Shown here one piece after another: positions 28,100-39,803 of a DNA stretch of 64,000 nucleotides. Position numbers and translations under genes: made by a program. This DNA is from Chrysomallon squamiferum (lineage: Eukaryota > Mollusca > Gastropoda > Neomphalida > Peltospiridae). Numbering within the stretch: the stretch's first letter is position 1; each line of letters starts with the position of its first letter. The notes beneath the pieces were generated by a model. The model ran no database searches, was not told the DNA's origin, and saw nothing but the letters and a program-made list of their open reading frames with translations. The stretch spans positions 5,127,167-5,191,166 of the forward strand of contig CM022665.1 in assembly GCA_012295275.1 (NCBI GenBank), in the 5' to 3' direction.

Positions 28100-29520
28100 T
28101 TTTTTACTTAGAATTATTTTGTGTCGAAGGAAGAGAGGCATATGTTTAGTTTATATTTTGGAAAATAAGCAAGAATTTGTTTTCAGTACAAAAGAATAAT
28201 ACTACAAATTTGTCTTCATCTGCCCAAAACTTAGTCGTGCTTTGTATAACGAGAAAGATATTTCTAAGACTACGTAACACATAACATAACTATTATCACA
28301 TACTGTTATTATTTGCAGTGTCATAACCAGAACTTATTAGACAGATTGATTATTATCACTATTATTATTATTATTGCTTCTTCAGCATTCACCAGTATTA
28401 CTACTGAAATTATTAATTTCACGTATAAAACCATAATTCTGTTTTTTCTACCTCATTTTCCTGTATACCGTTTTTTTTTTTTTTTTCGCATTTATTTAAT
28501 TCATTAAATACACTGCAACATCTATTAATTACGTATATTTTTGGTTTGTTATTTCACTGCTAAAAGGTTTGATTGGAGGTTTTTTTTAAATATTTTTTCT
28601 AAACTGAAACACTTACCCGAACACTTCGTTCGTCATTTTCTCGTATCGTTTGTAGAAGGGTGTTTTGAAATGTTTGTAAAGCCCATAACCGACGTAAAAC
28701 GATTCGTTGAAGAGTTCAAACAGTTTCCTCAAACTTTCTAGCGATATTCGTTTGTGGGAAAAATCGTCGGTGTCATCCAAAAATCCCAGTCTTTTGTTAA
28801 AAGCTAGAGCACTAATACCTGAAATAGCAATATTTATTTTGCATATATTCATGTGTGTATAATATATATATGTGTGTGTGTGTGTGCGTGCGTATGCGTA
28901 TGTAATGTATATATGTATGTATGTATGTATATGTATGTATATGTATGTATGTATGTGTATGTATGTATGTGTGTATGTGTGTGTGTATATATGTCTATAT
29001 ACATGAATGAACGTATGTTTTTAGACAGGTGTATAGGAATGCGTGTACGTGTGTAGGTAGGGAGGTAGATATACTGTTGTAAGTACGTATGAGCCTGTGT
29101 GAGTAACTGTGTGTATATATTGCCACACAAAGAAGCAGGCACAAATAAACATAGAAATAATGGCACATACTCATATGCGATCATGCATACACACATATAC
29201 CTATACCTACAAACACACACACACAGACACGCAGACACACGCACAGACAAAAACACACACACAGTCACGCAGACACGCGCACACACACACACACACGCAC
29301 ATATATACATACATACACTAAAGACTTACTTTCTGTCGCATACTTGAAAAACTCGTCTTTCATTTCTCCTGGAGTAAAATTCATCACCTGAAATCTTCTG
29401 ACCAGATCATCAGCCACTTCGTTTTGAATGTCTAGATACTTCAAAGCAGCATCTGCCTTCATCATTCGTATGTTAATAGCACGCCTCAGTGTGTGCCAGT
29501 CCTCATTATCCCTGTAGTAC

Positions 29521-29554
<34 letters not shown>

Positions 29555-29854
29555 TATATATATAGATTATGTGCTTAATTAAAAATATTTCAACAGCAGA
29601 AAGATAAAATATATTAAAATACAAGAAAGGAAAAGAAAGAAAAGAAAGTATGAACAACTTGCCAGATGCGGAACTGGCACCCACCATTGCACGCACGAAT
29701 GTGTATATATATATATAACATACATGAGTGAAGCACAAACAAGTTTGCGTTTACTGTGTTAAAATGGAAATACTTATTTATAATCTAGCAGCCATAAGTT
29801 ACAAATGAATCGCAAGAATATTGCTGTTATTGTTATTATTATCATTATACTTTG

Positions 29855-29930
<76 letters not shown>

Positions 29931-32107
29931 CAGAAATGAATAGAAAGAGAAAGTCACTGAAATTTTATTAACAGTTTCACTTAATTTTGAAGATAAATTA
30001 AATATTACAGAACAGACAGAGTTAGAACAGAAAAGGAGAGAGAAAGATGGAAAACAGAAAGAAAAGAAAAAACACGAGAGAAAATTTAGAAAGAAAGTGG
30101 GAGATAAACAGCTAGCCAGACAAAAAAAAAAAAAAAAAAAAACAGTCGTTCACCTAGTAGCGACACCTGGTGCCACCTTGTTTCGTTGGCAATAAATTTT
30201 ATGAAGATCTGCTGTGGGTCTTTTCGGGTAGCGCCCCTCGTTTTGAAACACGACTCCAATGTCGTCAGGATCCTCCAGCAGAACCATCCAGCGACCAAAC
30301 TGAACGCGCACGATAGGTCCGTAGCGTTTGAGCAAATCGCCGTACAAATCATGTATCGTCTTTAGCGTGTGGTTAGCTGAAATGTCAAAAATGTGTGTGT
30401 GTACATATACATATAAATAAATACACACATACACACACGCATACATACATACATACATACATACATGCATGCATACATATATACATACATACATACATAC
30501 ATAGGTACGTACGTACATACATACATACACACACACACACATACGTACATACGTACGTACGTACATACATACATACATACATACATACATAAATAAATAC
30601 ATACATATATATACACATACACAAACAGAGAGAGAGCAAGAGAGAGAGAGGGAGAGAGAGATTTGAAAATGCAAGTATCTTCTTAACTTAAAACTAAATC
30701 AAGTCATAACTGTGATCGTAATACTGAAACTTAACATCATATTGTTTTAACTAATAAAAGCTTTTAATTTTGTTTTCGATAGTTGATAGACTGCCGTTAG
30801 CTTAACGATGATAGTAACATTGCTGACATTAATTCACTAGATTTGTTTACTGATTTGACATATAAATCAGTGGCTTAGATTTATCTTACATTCCTCTGAT
30901 TAACCCCTCCCCCAAACACCCAAAACAACGATGTATTATATTATCATCAAACGTTATCATTAGAAAAAGGTTGTTACATAACTAATCTCTTGACCGTAAA
31001 CAAAACATGAGTTTATTTCACTTACAATAATTATGCTCGCACAGACAAAATACACTTTAAATGAAGAGTGTTAGTAAATTATTAATTTTTGTCAAATATA
31101 TAACTTCAATAAGTTTGAACGTTAAATGTCTCAAACAATGAAACGTCTGTAGTTTAAGAATGACTTAATAAGGACTTCTTTATCACATCTTGAAACATTT
31201 TGTTATTTATAGATATTCCGTATCGAGCATAACGTTTTATTTTATGAACCTACGATGCAGGAAATCTGATTCCCCCATTCCGTGAGTTACTCTCCTAAAT
31301 TAGCAGCAAAGGATTGTCAAATGCACCTCCCCAGAGGTGGCAAAACAAATAGCACGGCTTTTAATAAATCAGTAGCAGGTCGTTGACTCTATAAATGTAA
31401 TAAAAATCAGTGAGCTGTTTGTGCTTGTGGTATGTTAAAAATAAAACCTGACAACACAAAACAGCCTGCTCGGACAATGTACAAATAACCTTTCCAAGGG
31501 CGGATCCTAGACTGAGAAAAGGGTGGGCATCGCTGATATCATAGTGATAACATTCAACACTAAATGAGTAACATTTTCAAGAAAGAAAAAAAAAAAAAAA
31601 AAAAAAAAAAAAAGAAAGTAAAGAAAGAAAGAAAAAAAAAAAAAATAAAAAGAAAGAAAAAAGAAAAAGACCCCCCCCAAAAAAAAACATACTGGCAAAG
31701 ACGAGGAAAGGGGATGTGATCGTGGCCCCCCTCCCACCTCTGGATCAGCCTTGAGAGTTTTGACTGAAAGAAACTCGGTTAGGGAGAACAACTGATAACA
31801 TAACTATTCTTTCACGATTTTATTCTCCCAGGTCAAACGCAATTACGTAATTTGCAACGCGCCAAAAAATACCTGTGAAATACGTGACATTGCAAGCCAG
31901 TAACGTATCTTGTGTGAATGAACAAAAAGATTACATTTCTTAACCTTTACACGCTGTTGTTGGTATCAGTGTGGCAAATCAGCTGTCTAATCATCTGAAC
32001 TGACTTGAAATAATCGAAAGCGTTTTTGAATTTTAACAATAGCAATAACAATAATCACAACAATAACAGCAACAAAAACAAAAACAATAATAATAATAAT
32101 AATAATA

Positions 32108-32148
<41 letters not shown>

Positions 32149-32282
32149 AATGATGACGATGGTGATGATGATTATAAGAAGAAAAATAGAAAAAAAGAAA
32201 AGATGAAGAAGAAATAATTAAAAAACTGAAAATACTGCCAATACTGGGGAAATAAAATAAAAATTAAAAAACAAAATCCTAC

Positions 32283-32336
<54 letters not shown>

Positions 32337-34024
32337 TGGAAAAGAGTATTCGAAGTACATAATTATTTACTGCTGTTAACATTTCCAAGACATATGTATG
32401 TATCAAGCGATATTTATGTTCTTCTATAAGCTGGCTGTAGATCGAAAGTTAGAGTGTAGACCTTAGGGGTTATTACGTCACTTCCTGCCCTGGTGGGCTA
32501 TCTCCTGTCCACACCGTTGAAAGTCTACATAAAAGATCAATTTCTGGTAAACGATATGACCAAATCATACTACGAATTAAAGTGTACCTTTGGTGACACG
32601 AACAAATAGTCTTACTATATTCTGTAGATTTACAAGTTATTTTTTATTATTAATTATTATTAAAAAAAAATTTGGTTCAGTCTTAATTACACATGTGTTA
32701 AGAAAATGTGACAACAAAAGAATACATTTAAAAATAGCTGGGCGCATTGATTTTTCTGTAGCTGACAATTTACACTTTTGTTTTTAGTGTTGTAAGAAAA
32801 AAAAAAAAAAAAATGTAATAGCTATCAGTCCGTTACGTACGCGATGACGTCACGACTCCAGTTTGTCAGTGGTTAAAATGGTGCTTTTAAATGTTTTGTG
32901 ACAGCATTATTTTATTGGTATACTTTGTTTTGAGTGATGACAATAAAACAATTTTATTAGATCATTTATTCGAAACCACTGAAGGTACACTTTAACATGT
33001 ATTAAATAAATATACTGATGACTGTTAAAAAAATATCCGGTCATTCATTACAGAACAGGCGTAGAAACCCGAGTTATCCGAAAGTGAACAAAATATTCCG
33101 AACAATTCAAAATAAATAAATAAATAAATTAAACAAACAAAAAACAAACAAACAAACAAAAAAATAAAAAAATTAAAAAAATTAAAACATCAACCCATAA
33201 AAAACAACAAACAAAGCAAACACTTTGTCATGAACCGAAAATAACAACAACAACAACAAAACCACAAGAATAGATACTAGACCCACTGAAAGGCTTGAAG
33301 TGAATCATGGATCCTATGATGGGCAGTTTGTAGATGCCTTTTGGCCCTGGCATGGCACTAAAGGGCTTCACGTCGGAGGTGATTTCATTTTTCACGACAC
33401 AGCGTTTTATCACCTGCTCGCCAGAGTAAGCAGGTTCTGCGGTGACGTCAGAACGTAGCGCAGAGCCGCCATTTTGGAATCCAGAGGAATCAGATGTTTG
33501 AGTTGGGTGTTGTGTCTGATAACCCTGCAAACAAATGATTAAGAAGATTTTCTTTTTAAAAATTATTATTACTTCTTTTTTAATTTTTTTTTTAAAATTT
33601 TATTATTACAGTTTCCAGTTAGAAATTTGCTGGATGTGAAATCACTAAAAAAAAAAAAAAAAACACACACACACAAAAAACCCCACAAAACAACAGGAAC
33701 AAACCAAAAAAAAAAAATTAAAAAAACCCCAAGCATTTATTGGTATATATTAATGTACGTTCACCATAAACAGATCCAGAGGGGAGACATCTAGTGAAAC
33801 CTCTCCAGATTTTAATAATTACGTCTTATTATTAATTTCATATAAATATACTAAAGAGAACAGTTACATACCTGGATATTAGTTCTGTCGCTCGTATTTT
33901 GATCTTGTATAGTGGATTCTTTAGTTACAGTAGCTGTAGAACATTGAGCGGTAAGAAAAATCTGCTGGTGTCTAAGCGCCTTTAGTAGACAATTTTTGTT
34001 GACATACGTAAAAGACCGCCGCAT
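25459..34024 (-). CDS. Mitochondrial-clan cytochrome P450 (CYP10/CYP24/CYP27-like), complete, 10 coding exons
   Basis: Coding exons in gene order: 34024-33872, 33524-33287, 30376-30154, 29511-29330, 28818-28617, 27877-27715, 27417-27251, 26786-26705, 26252-26040, 25578-25459 (stop TGA). They total 1743 bases, 580 residues, every junction in phase. P450s are haem monooxygenases; mitochondrial-clan members take electrons from ferredoxin in the matrix and usually oxidise steroids, vitamin D-like compounds or xenobiotics. Landmarks: proline hinge MPGPKGIYKLP (residues 109-119), DNEDWHTLRR in the C-helix region, I-helix AGTDST (383-388), ESFR ExxR (440-443), PERW (495-498), haem motif PFGFGPRSCLGRR with ligand Cys525. 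The chosen Met precedes an Arg/Lys-rich, acid-poor stretch MRRSFTYVNKNCLLKALRHQ, as in a mitochondrial presequence. About 109 residues precede the hinge, longer than usual. The frame is open upstream of this Met to the acceptor at 34048. The substrate cannot be predicted; CYP10 is a guess from the molluscan setting. Confidence 0.93.
28890..29000. repeat. (TATG)n/(TGTA)n tract in P450 intron
   Basis: Interrupted TATG/TGTG tetranucleotide tract in the intron between P450 exons 29511-29330 and 28818-28617. It produces long spurious open frames on both strands. A related ACAC-rich tract runs to about 29310. Confidence 0.8.
29850..29928. repeat. (ATT)n microsatellite in P450 intron
   Basis: About 26 uninterrupted ATT/TTA units in the intron between P450 exons 30376-30154 and 29511-29330. 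Confidence 0.9.
30410..30615. repeat. (CATA)n/(GTAC) tetranucleotide tract in P450 intron
   Basis: About 200 bases of CATA/TACA repeats with cgta and (CA)n variants, starting about 35 bases upstream of P450 exon 30376-30154. It makes a 174-residue open frame that runs from the repeat into the genuine exon; only the part from 30376 down is P450 coding. Confidence 0.85.
31275..31390 (-). mobile_element. Fragment of a tRNA-derived SINE in P450 intron
   Basis: Contains aaattagcagcaaaggat, then atgcacctcccc, then atagcacggc and a cagtagcaggtcgt-like stretch. In this order they resemble the body of a gastropod tRNA-SINE (on the other strand: ...ttgctgctaat...), as I remember that family. The tRNA head is missing. 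No search was run, so family identity is by recall. Confidence 0.45.
31495..31753. mobile_element. MITE with GGCGGATCC-type inverted ends in P450 intron
   Basis: Left end CAAGGGCGGATCCTAGA and right end ctctggatcagccttg (31738-31753) form an imperfect inverted repeat. Both ends pass inward into G/C runs (agggtgggcatcg; ggcccccctccc). The interior is A-rich, including an A-run at about 31586-31614. A single similar end (ggggcggatcc) occurs at 58528. No target duplication could be read. Confidence 0.55.
32085..32170. repeat. (AAT)n passing into (GAT)n in P450 intron
   Basis: AAT trinucleotides change abruptly to about 14 GAT trinucleotides. A second tract, (AAT)n at about 32285-32335, lies 115 bases further on. 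The polyAsn/polyAsp frame here is an artefact of the repeat. Confidence 0.85.
32577..32995. mobile_element. TTAA-flanked MITE with about 40-bp inverted ends in P450 intron
   Basis: Left end at 32577 is TTAAAGTGTACCTTTGGTG followed by acacgaacaaatagtct. The right end read from 32995 on the other strand is TTAAAGTGTACCTTCAGTGG followed by tttcgaataaatgatct. The two 35-40 base ends agree at most positions and both terminate in TTAA, which suggests TTAA target preference as in piggyBac-type elements. The 419-base element has no transposase. It contains a TGACGTCA palindrome near 32845. A diverged relative is at 24568-24918. Confidence 0.75.
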
Positions 34025-34048
34025 GTCTACCTCATTAACTTTGCGTAC
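33872..34048 (-). other. First coding exon of the P450 gene with short 5' untranslated part
   Basis: The exon is bounded by acceptor ttttccag before 34048 and donor gtatgt after 33872. The acceptor means at least one upstream, probably noncoding, exon exists. The 24 bases before the ATG (34048-34025) are in frame and open, so a longer N-terminus from an upstream exon cannot be excluded. One candidate upstream exon ends at 38264. A long pyrimidine-rich (TTC)n/(ATT)n tract at about 34062-34145 precedes the acceptor. Confidence 0.6.
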
Positions 34049-34082
34049 CTGGAAAACAATAATAATAATAATAATAATAATA

Positions 34083-34122
<40 letters not shown>

Positions 34123-34234
34123 GAAGAAGAAGAAGAAGAAGAAGAATACCAAAAGGAAGAAAAACAACGCAATAATAAAGACAACAATTATAATAATAAT
34201 AATAAAAATCCAAAAATCAGTATAAATCATACGT

Positions 34235-34239
<5 letters not shown>

Positions 34240-34331
<92 letters not shown>

Positions 34332-34368
34332 CTCTCTCTCAGTGTATCTCTCTCAGTGTATCTCTCTC
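34240..34368. repeat. (TC)n microsatellite upstream of the first P450 coding exon
   Basis: About 125 bases of TC, nearly pure, with a few cgctc and cagtgta interruptions at the right end. Confidence 0.9.
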
Positions 34369-34369
34369 C

Positions 34370-35282
34370 TCTTTTTTTTTCTCATTAACACGGCCAGTTT
34401 ACGAACCACAAAAACATAATATTTCTTTTTACGCACATTTCTTCAACCGTAAAAATATAATACAAAAGACTTAGTTCTAAAGCTCCAATTCCGCTATTCA
34501 TTTCATTACGTATCGGTGCGATTCGGTACATTAACCCACGAGAAAAGAGCGGCTGTTTGTTCCTCATCACTGTTAGTGTCCGAGAAATATTCGAGGCAAC
34601 GACCGCTCTGTGAAACAGTTAATTATATATTATTTATCTAGCAGAATCAGCTGTACCGGTGATGGCTTCAACACAGTTAAGATGGTGGTGATGGCAGACG
34701 TCATTATTAACTGCTTTGCCGAAGGTTTGCAGAATAATACGTGCTTGTTTACGAGTGTGAAAATGTGTTACCATGTCTCCGAAAATGTACGAGCAAGTGT
34801 GATACTAATTATAGGCATTAAACAAACAATATATATATATATACATACATACATACATATATATATATATATCAAATTTTATCCATTGAAGCATTATCTC
34901 TTGTATATATAATTACAACAGTAGACAGACAAACATACATACATACTTACATACATATACACATACATACAGAAACACGCATAAGCACAAAATAAACACA
35001 TACACACCGTTATGTGTACATGCACGCATTCGTGTTCGTGTATAATAATTACGTCTGTTCTTTTATTTTCTTTCTTTCTTTATATGTGAGTATTAACATT
35101 TATCTAGAAACACTCAGGTACCCGATCTAACATAGAGACAGATAATGATAATTAGATCCAGACAGAAACGTTAGATAATAAGATAATGTGTAAAATGGAT
35201 AGCCCGCATTAATTTTCAGTGTAGCCTGAGATGTGAGCGAGAAATAAAAGTAGATATCATTCAGACCTTGTGCTTCGGTTTC

Positions 35283-35336
<54 letters not shown>

Positions 35337-37033
35337 CGCACACGCGGATATATTAAAAAATAAATATGTCATCATAACAAACAGCTTGGACAGTATACAT
35401 ATACATACATGTTAAATAAGTTATATAAATAAAAACACGCATATAAACACCTACAAAACAAAAACAAAAACAACAACAACAACAAAAAAAACCCCAACAA
35501 CATTCAAATAAACACAAGAGCGTATGGCTTTACAATGATTATTTGAATTTATGTAAGTAAGTATTTTGGGATTTGAATATTCTCTGTCTTATGTACGTCT
35601 GAATAGACTCTGCACTTAGACAATATCGGGAACGCACTGGCACAAGGAGGACAAAGTCCAATCACGACCTCACAAACCCGTCAGATGCCGCTGACGAGAC
35701 TCGAACGTGTGTCACCTTTTCGCCAGCACTCCGATACACACATATGATATACACAGAAAAGACATAGAAATATACACAAAGGTGTATGGCTTTAAAATGT
35801 TTATTTAAATGTATGTATGCATGTATATGTATGTATGTATGTATGTAACATATATTCACAAGTGTATGGAATTATGATATATGTACATACGTATGTGTGT
35901 GTGTATATGCATGTGTATACGCACGTATGTATGCATGTTTGCACGTGTGTGCGTGGTGTATGCATGCGCGCGTGCGTATGTGTTTTGTTGTAACTGGCAG
36001 GATTATATTCCTCACTGCGTCTTACGGCTGGTTTATTAAAGGTACGTATTTTCTGTTTGAAAAAATATGAAAAAGACATCTTGCTCTTAATCGAACGAAT
36101 GCCCTATTCTGTACGAAGACAGGGGGTTATCTCTGAACTTAACTGCACGGTCCTTAATCGTAAATGTGACGCCGTGTGACCGTTGATTAAAAACGCTTCG
36201 TTATATAAACATAATTATATTCGTTCACAGTGAGCAGAGAAGTAACACACACGTTATAAATAGGTTTAGGTTGTGGTATTATATCGTAAATCATTCAGTG
36301 AGCGGTACATACAAAATTTTAAATTACGGCTAGCAAAAGGCTGGTTAGATGTTATTGTTACAGTAAAATAAAAAAAAATAAAACTGTCACTCGGTTATAA
36401 CAAGATTGTTCACATGTGGTTGAGCAGTGAGTTTATAATATACATAGGATAAAAGAAAAAAAAAGAAAAAAAAAAAAAAGAAAAAGAAAAAAAAGAAAAG
36501 AAAACCGACTAGAAAAGCCCAAACAAAAAACGAAATTCAAAAAAAAAAAAAATAACAGCAAAGAAAAGAAACAAAACATGATATACGAAGACGAAAATAA
36601 TAAGAACGTCGCAAAACTCATCCTTTGTAATATATACATACATACATATATATATATATATGTTACACAGACACATATACATGTATACAGAATTCAGTAC
36701 ATAATGAGGGTGTCAAGATTCAAAATTATGATAGGTATTTTTAAAGGTAACTGTTGTTTTTTTTTTTTTTTTTTTTTTTTATATATATATATTCAGTATA
36801 CTGGTAATGTTAAACTGGTGTTGGGTTTTACATGTTCCTTTCTTATTCAACACACAACACATTAAATTAGTGCTGAATGTTGCATGTAACCTGCTTATTC
36901 AGTATGCGTTGAATATTAATTTGGGAGTCGACTGTTACATTTACAATTCTTATTCATTATCCTAGTATTATTAAATTAATGTTACTTTCTTATTTATTGG
37001 TGATATTAAATGGTTGTTCTTCTGAAGCATAAC

Positions 37034-37070
<37 letters not shown>

Positions 37071-38263
37071 GCACGCAGGCACGCACACACTTTTTATGAC
37101 AAGTTCAGTGACGCGGCCTGGTTAACGTTAAGTTTAGTATCAATCAGTGAACTGTAAATGTTAAGTTACACAGGCTCACGAAGTTCAAATTTCATCAACT
37201 GTTTAATTCAGTTATCAGTTACAAAGTACTTACGTAAGCTTATCAAAGTGATTTACTTTATCTTTATATGTAAAATATGTCCCTGTGTATAGTGTGTTAG
37301 ATACAAAAAGCGTACGTACAATATGTACATAAAAATATATTAAAATGCAGAGTAAATCACACTGATGTATGTGTGTGTGTGTTCGAGTGTGTGTGTGTGT
37401 GTGTGTGTGTGTTTACACGTTTACCTATACTAATAATCATTATTAAAATTATTATAGCTATTGAAAGCTAAATGTATAAATTATTACTGTTGTTGTTATT
37501 GTTGCTGTTTTGTTGTTGTTATTATTATTATATTTCCACAATTAAAATAAGTCAAATTTAATATTTTATCTTCAAAATATGTTGTTGTTTTTTTTTTTTT
37601 TTTTCATTTGTTCAAAGACATAAAAGTAATTCTAAAAGAAAACTAAATAATATTTAAAAATTGATTTGGTAGTCGAAATCCAGCAGATACTGTTACAATT
37701 TGTATTATAATTTAAAGATGTTTCTGCCTATTATTACATATACTTAAACCAGTCTATATATAAATTACTACAGATAAAGAAAGACATACATTTTACAGAT
37801 ATTGATCTACATAAATTATTCGAGATCCTCAAAGCTATAAACTATTATCTGCACTGAAATCTGTAAATTATAATAGATATTGAAAGGTATAAATTTATAG
37901 ATACTTAAAATATATAAATTTTATAGATAATGAAATGTATAAATGTTAATAGATACTAAGATGTATAAATTATTAGAGACGTAGGCCTATACATTATAAT
38001 CGATGCAGAAATTCATAAATCATTAAAGGTACTACAATTATAGTTATTTAAATCTGTATATTATTACAGCCATTGAAAGCTAAACATTACTCAACGAAAG
38101 AAAATCTATAAAAATTGTGGTTATATTTACAAAATAATATTAACATTTCAACAAATTATTATTTTTCTCTTGCAATCGATATTCAGTGTTTTATTTCTAT
38201 TCAACGGTTGTTGTTTTTTTTTTTTTTTTTTTTTCTCTCTCTCTCAGAAATATACATGTCTTA
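34370..38263. other. Upstream region or 5' intron of the P450 gene
   Basis: About 3.9 kb without a recognisable coding exon. It holds a non-repetitive, relatively CpG-rich stretch at about 34480-34760, (CA)n at 35284-35333, a SINE at 35517-35745, (ATGT)n tracts at about 35810-35850, A-rich sequence at 36450-36560, and TG/CA repeats near 37035-37085 and 37370-37412. If the exon ending at 38264 belongs to the P450 gene, this is its first intron. Confidence 0.55.
35517..35745 (-). mobile_element. tRNA-derived SINE, copy 1
   Basis: Read on the minus strand it carries a Pol III B-box-like GTTCGAGTCTCGTCAGCGGC, then catctgac, an internal segment with tgccagtgcgttcccgat, then cagagtctattcagacgtac, ending attgtaaagccatac. 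The same sequence recurs at 54983-55236 and, as a fragment, at 54488-54560. The A-box end is degraded in this copy. Confidence 0.7.
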
Positions 38264-38373
38264 CCTCTTCAGCTAAATCGCTCGAAATCTTTGTCACTGT
38301 TTTTTTAATCAGCCTCTCGATACTTGTAACACAGAAATCAATGAACTGTTCTTTCCTAAATATAAACCCATTT
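38264..38373 (-). other. Exon-like stretch, possible upstream exon of the P450 gene
   Basis: On the minus strand an open frame reads NGFIFRKEQFIDFCVTSIER then LIKKTVTKISSDLAEE and stops exactly at a good donor (GAGgtaagac) in phase 0. The first coding P450 exon (34048) is open in phase 0 from its acceptor, so splicing would give ...DLAEE-VRKVNEVDM in frame. No Met or clean acceptor is visible upstream; a TGA lies in frame near 38424. I recognise no domain. Chance is possible. Confidence 0.3.
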
Positions 38374-38742
38374 CTGAAGCGTTCTTTTCCAAGATTAATT
38401 AGAAACAGCGAGGACACCAATCACAAAATAATGCAAATTCTGTTTACCTTTATAAAAGAGAGAGTGTGTATCCTCAAAGAGTTACAGTTATTGATTGTTT
38501 TTATCAACAGTCGACTGAGCAGTATATATAGACAGTCAGTCAAGCTAGAAAGTTCCTTAAATACATATTGATCAAACCCGTTTGCCATCTGCCATCATGA
38601 GGTTATGTATTCAGAATGTGCACACACACATATATATAATAATAATAACAAAAATATATGTCTATATATAAGGTGTTGCAGTGAAACAAAAAATAAATCG
38701 ATAAATGTTCACGTAGTTATGTGTATATATATATATATATAT

Positions 38743-38784
<42 letters not shown>

Positions 38785-38883
38785 ATAACGTCAGGGGAAT
38801 TTTACGAATGAAATAAAATACTGAATGTTACGTACGGACGCAGAAAAACAATTACAAAACACACGAAGATTCGGTGTACTCAC

Positions 38884-38967
38884 TGTTTGTAACTAGAAAG
38901 GTTTCCTCGGCATTTCGAGCGTAGCAAATGACGAAAGCTTTTGTAGCTGGTAGTAGCAAGAAGACAT
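38884..38967 (-). other. Exon-like stretch with acceptor and donor, minus strand
   Basis: Bounded by acceptor gcattacag before 38967 and a moderate donor (ACAgtgagt) after 38884. One frame is fully open (VFLLLPATKAFVICYARNAE then ETFLVTN). It overlaps a plus-strand start candidate at 38928-38978. It could be a 5' UTR exon of the P450 gene or nothing. No family is recognised. Confidence 0.25.
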
Positions 38968-39684
38968 CTGTAATGCAGGTAAGAGATTCGTTCAGTACAC
39001 GACAGTATCAGACTTCAAACCGAGATTCATACATAACCGTCTGATCGCTTCACTTGTCCAAATGAAAAGATCTTCTCGGCTGTATTCGAAACCAGTGCGA
39101 GAAAACCCGAATCTCTCTGGGTTAGTGGTACTACGTATTGCTGTGTGTCGCAATGCATCATCCACAAACGGAGGGAATTTAAAAAAACAAACAAAAGTTG
39201 TTTTTTTTTTTTTTTTTTTTATAATAATAGTGTAACGCTAGTAACTGCCATATCAGCATATTATCTTAAAAAAAAAAAAAAAAAAAATCTGCATGACGCT
39301 AATTAATTACATTCACTATTGCATGCGATGTGCATATTGTTTGTTTGTTTAGACGTTTTTACATAGCAGAAAAAAAAAAACAACAACAAAAAACAACAAA
39401 AAAACAACAACAACTGGAAACGAAAAACGATAAGATGGGTAAAGTGATATATATAACCTTGCTGAAATGTCCTTGCAGCCTGTTAATATGAAAATAGCTG
39501 TAAGTGAGTAATAACCTTAGTACACTAACAACAATCTAACTCAGCTGTTTAGCTGTGGAGTTTATTGTCGTTCTGTTATGCTGTATTCAATGAAAGATTG
39601 TATGTAAATTTGCGGTTCTTGTTACAGCGCGGGGAACACAACAGTCTGTCGGTGTACATGTTAAGTGTAACAGAAAGAGACTAA
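38928..39684 (+). CDS. Candidate two-exon microprotein or lncRNA, unrecognised
   Basis: ATG at 38928 opens 17 codons (MTKAFVAGSSKKTSVMQ) ending at a consensus donor CAGgtaaga at 38978/38979. A good acceptor ttgttacag ends at 39627 and the next exon continues in the same phase for 18 codons (RGEHNSLSVYMLSVTERD), with stop TAA 39682-39684. The total is 35 residues. The fit of donor, acceptor and frame is suggestive, but a product this short has little statistical weight. It is divergent to the P450 gene. Confidence 0.2.
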
Positions 39685-39736
39685 TCACAACATATGCATG
39701 TGATTTAAAGATATAAGGTTTTCAATGTAAATTTAA

Positions 39737-39737
<1 letters not shown>

Positions 39738-39790
<53 letters not shown>

Positions 39791-39803
39791 TAATAATAAT
39801 AAT
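39738..39803. repeat. (AAT)n microsatellite
   Basis: About 21 AAT units with one register slip, followed by further AAT/ATT-rich sequence to about 39815. Confidence 0.85.

Noticed and set aside
28849-29310. 153-residue Cys/Val/Thr/His-rich minus-strand open frame in a P450 intron
   Set aside because: Encoded by TG/CA and TATG repeats between two verified exons of the same strand.
29265-29738. 157-residue minus-strand open frame
   Set aside because: It runs through intron microsatellites into P450 exon 29511-29330. Splice sites define the exon; the rest is not coding.
30150-30674. 174-residue minus-strand open frame rich in Tyr/Val/Cys
   Set aside because: The N-terminal two thirds is translation of a CATA/GTAC repeat. 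Only 30154-30376 is a real exon, of the P450 gene, starting at a clean acceptor.
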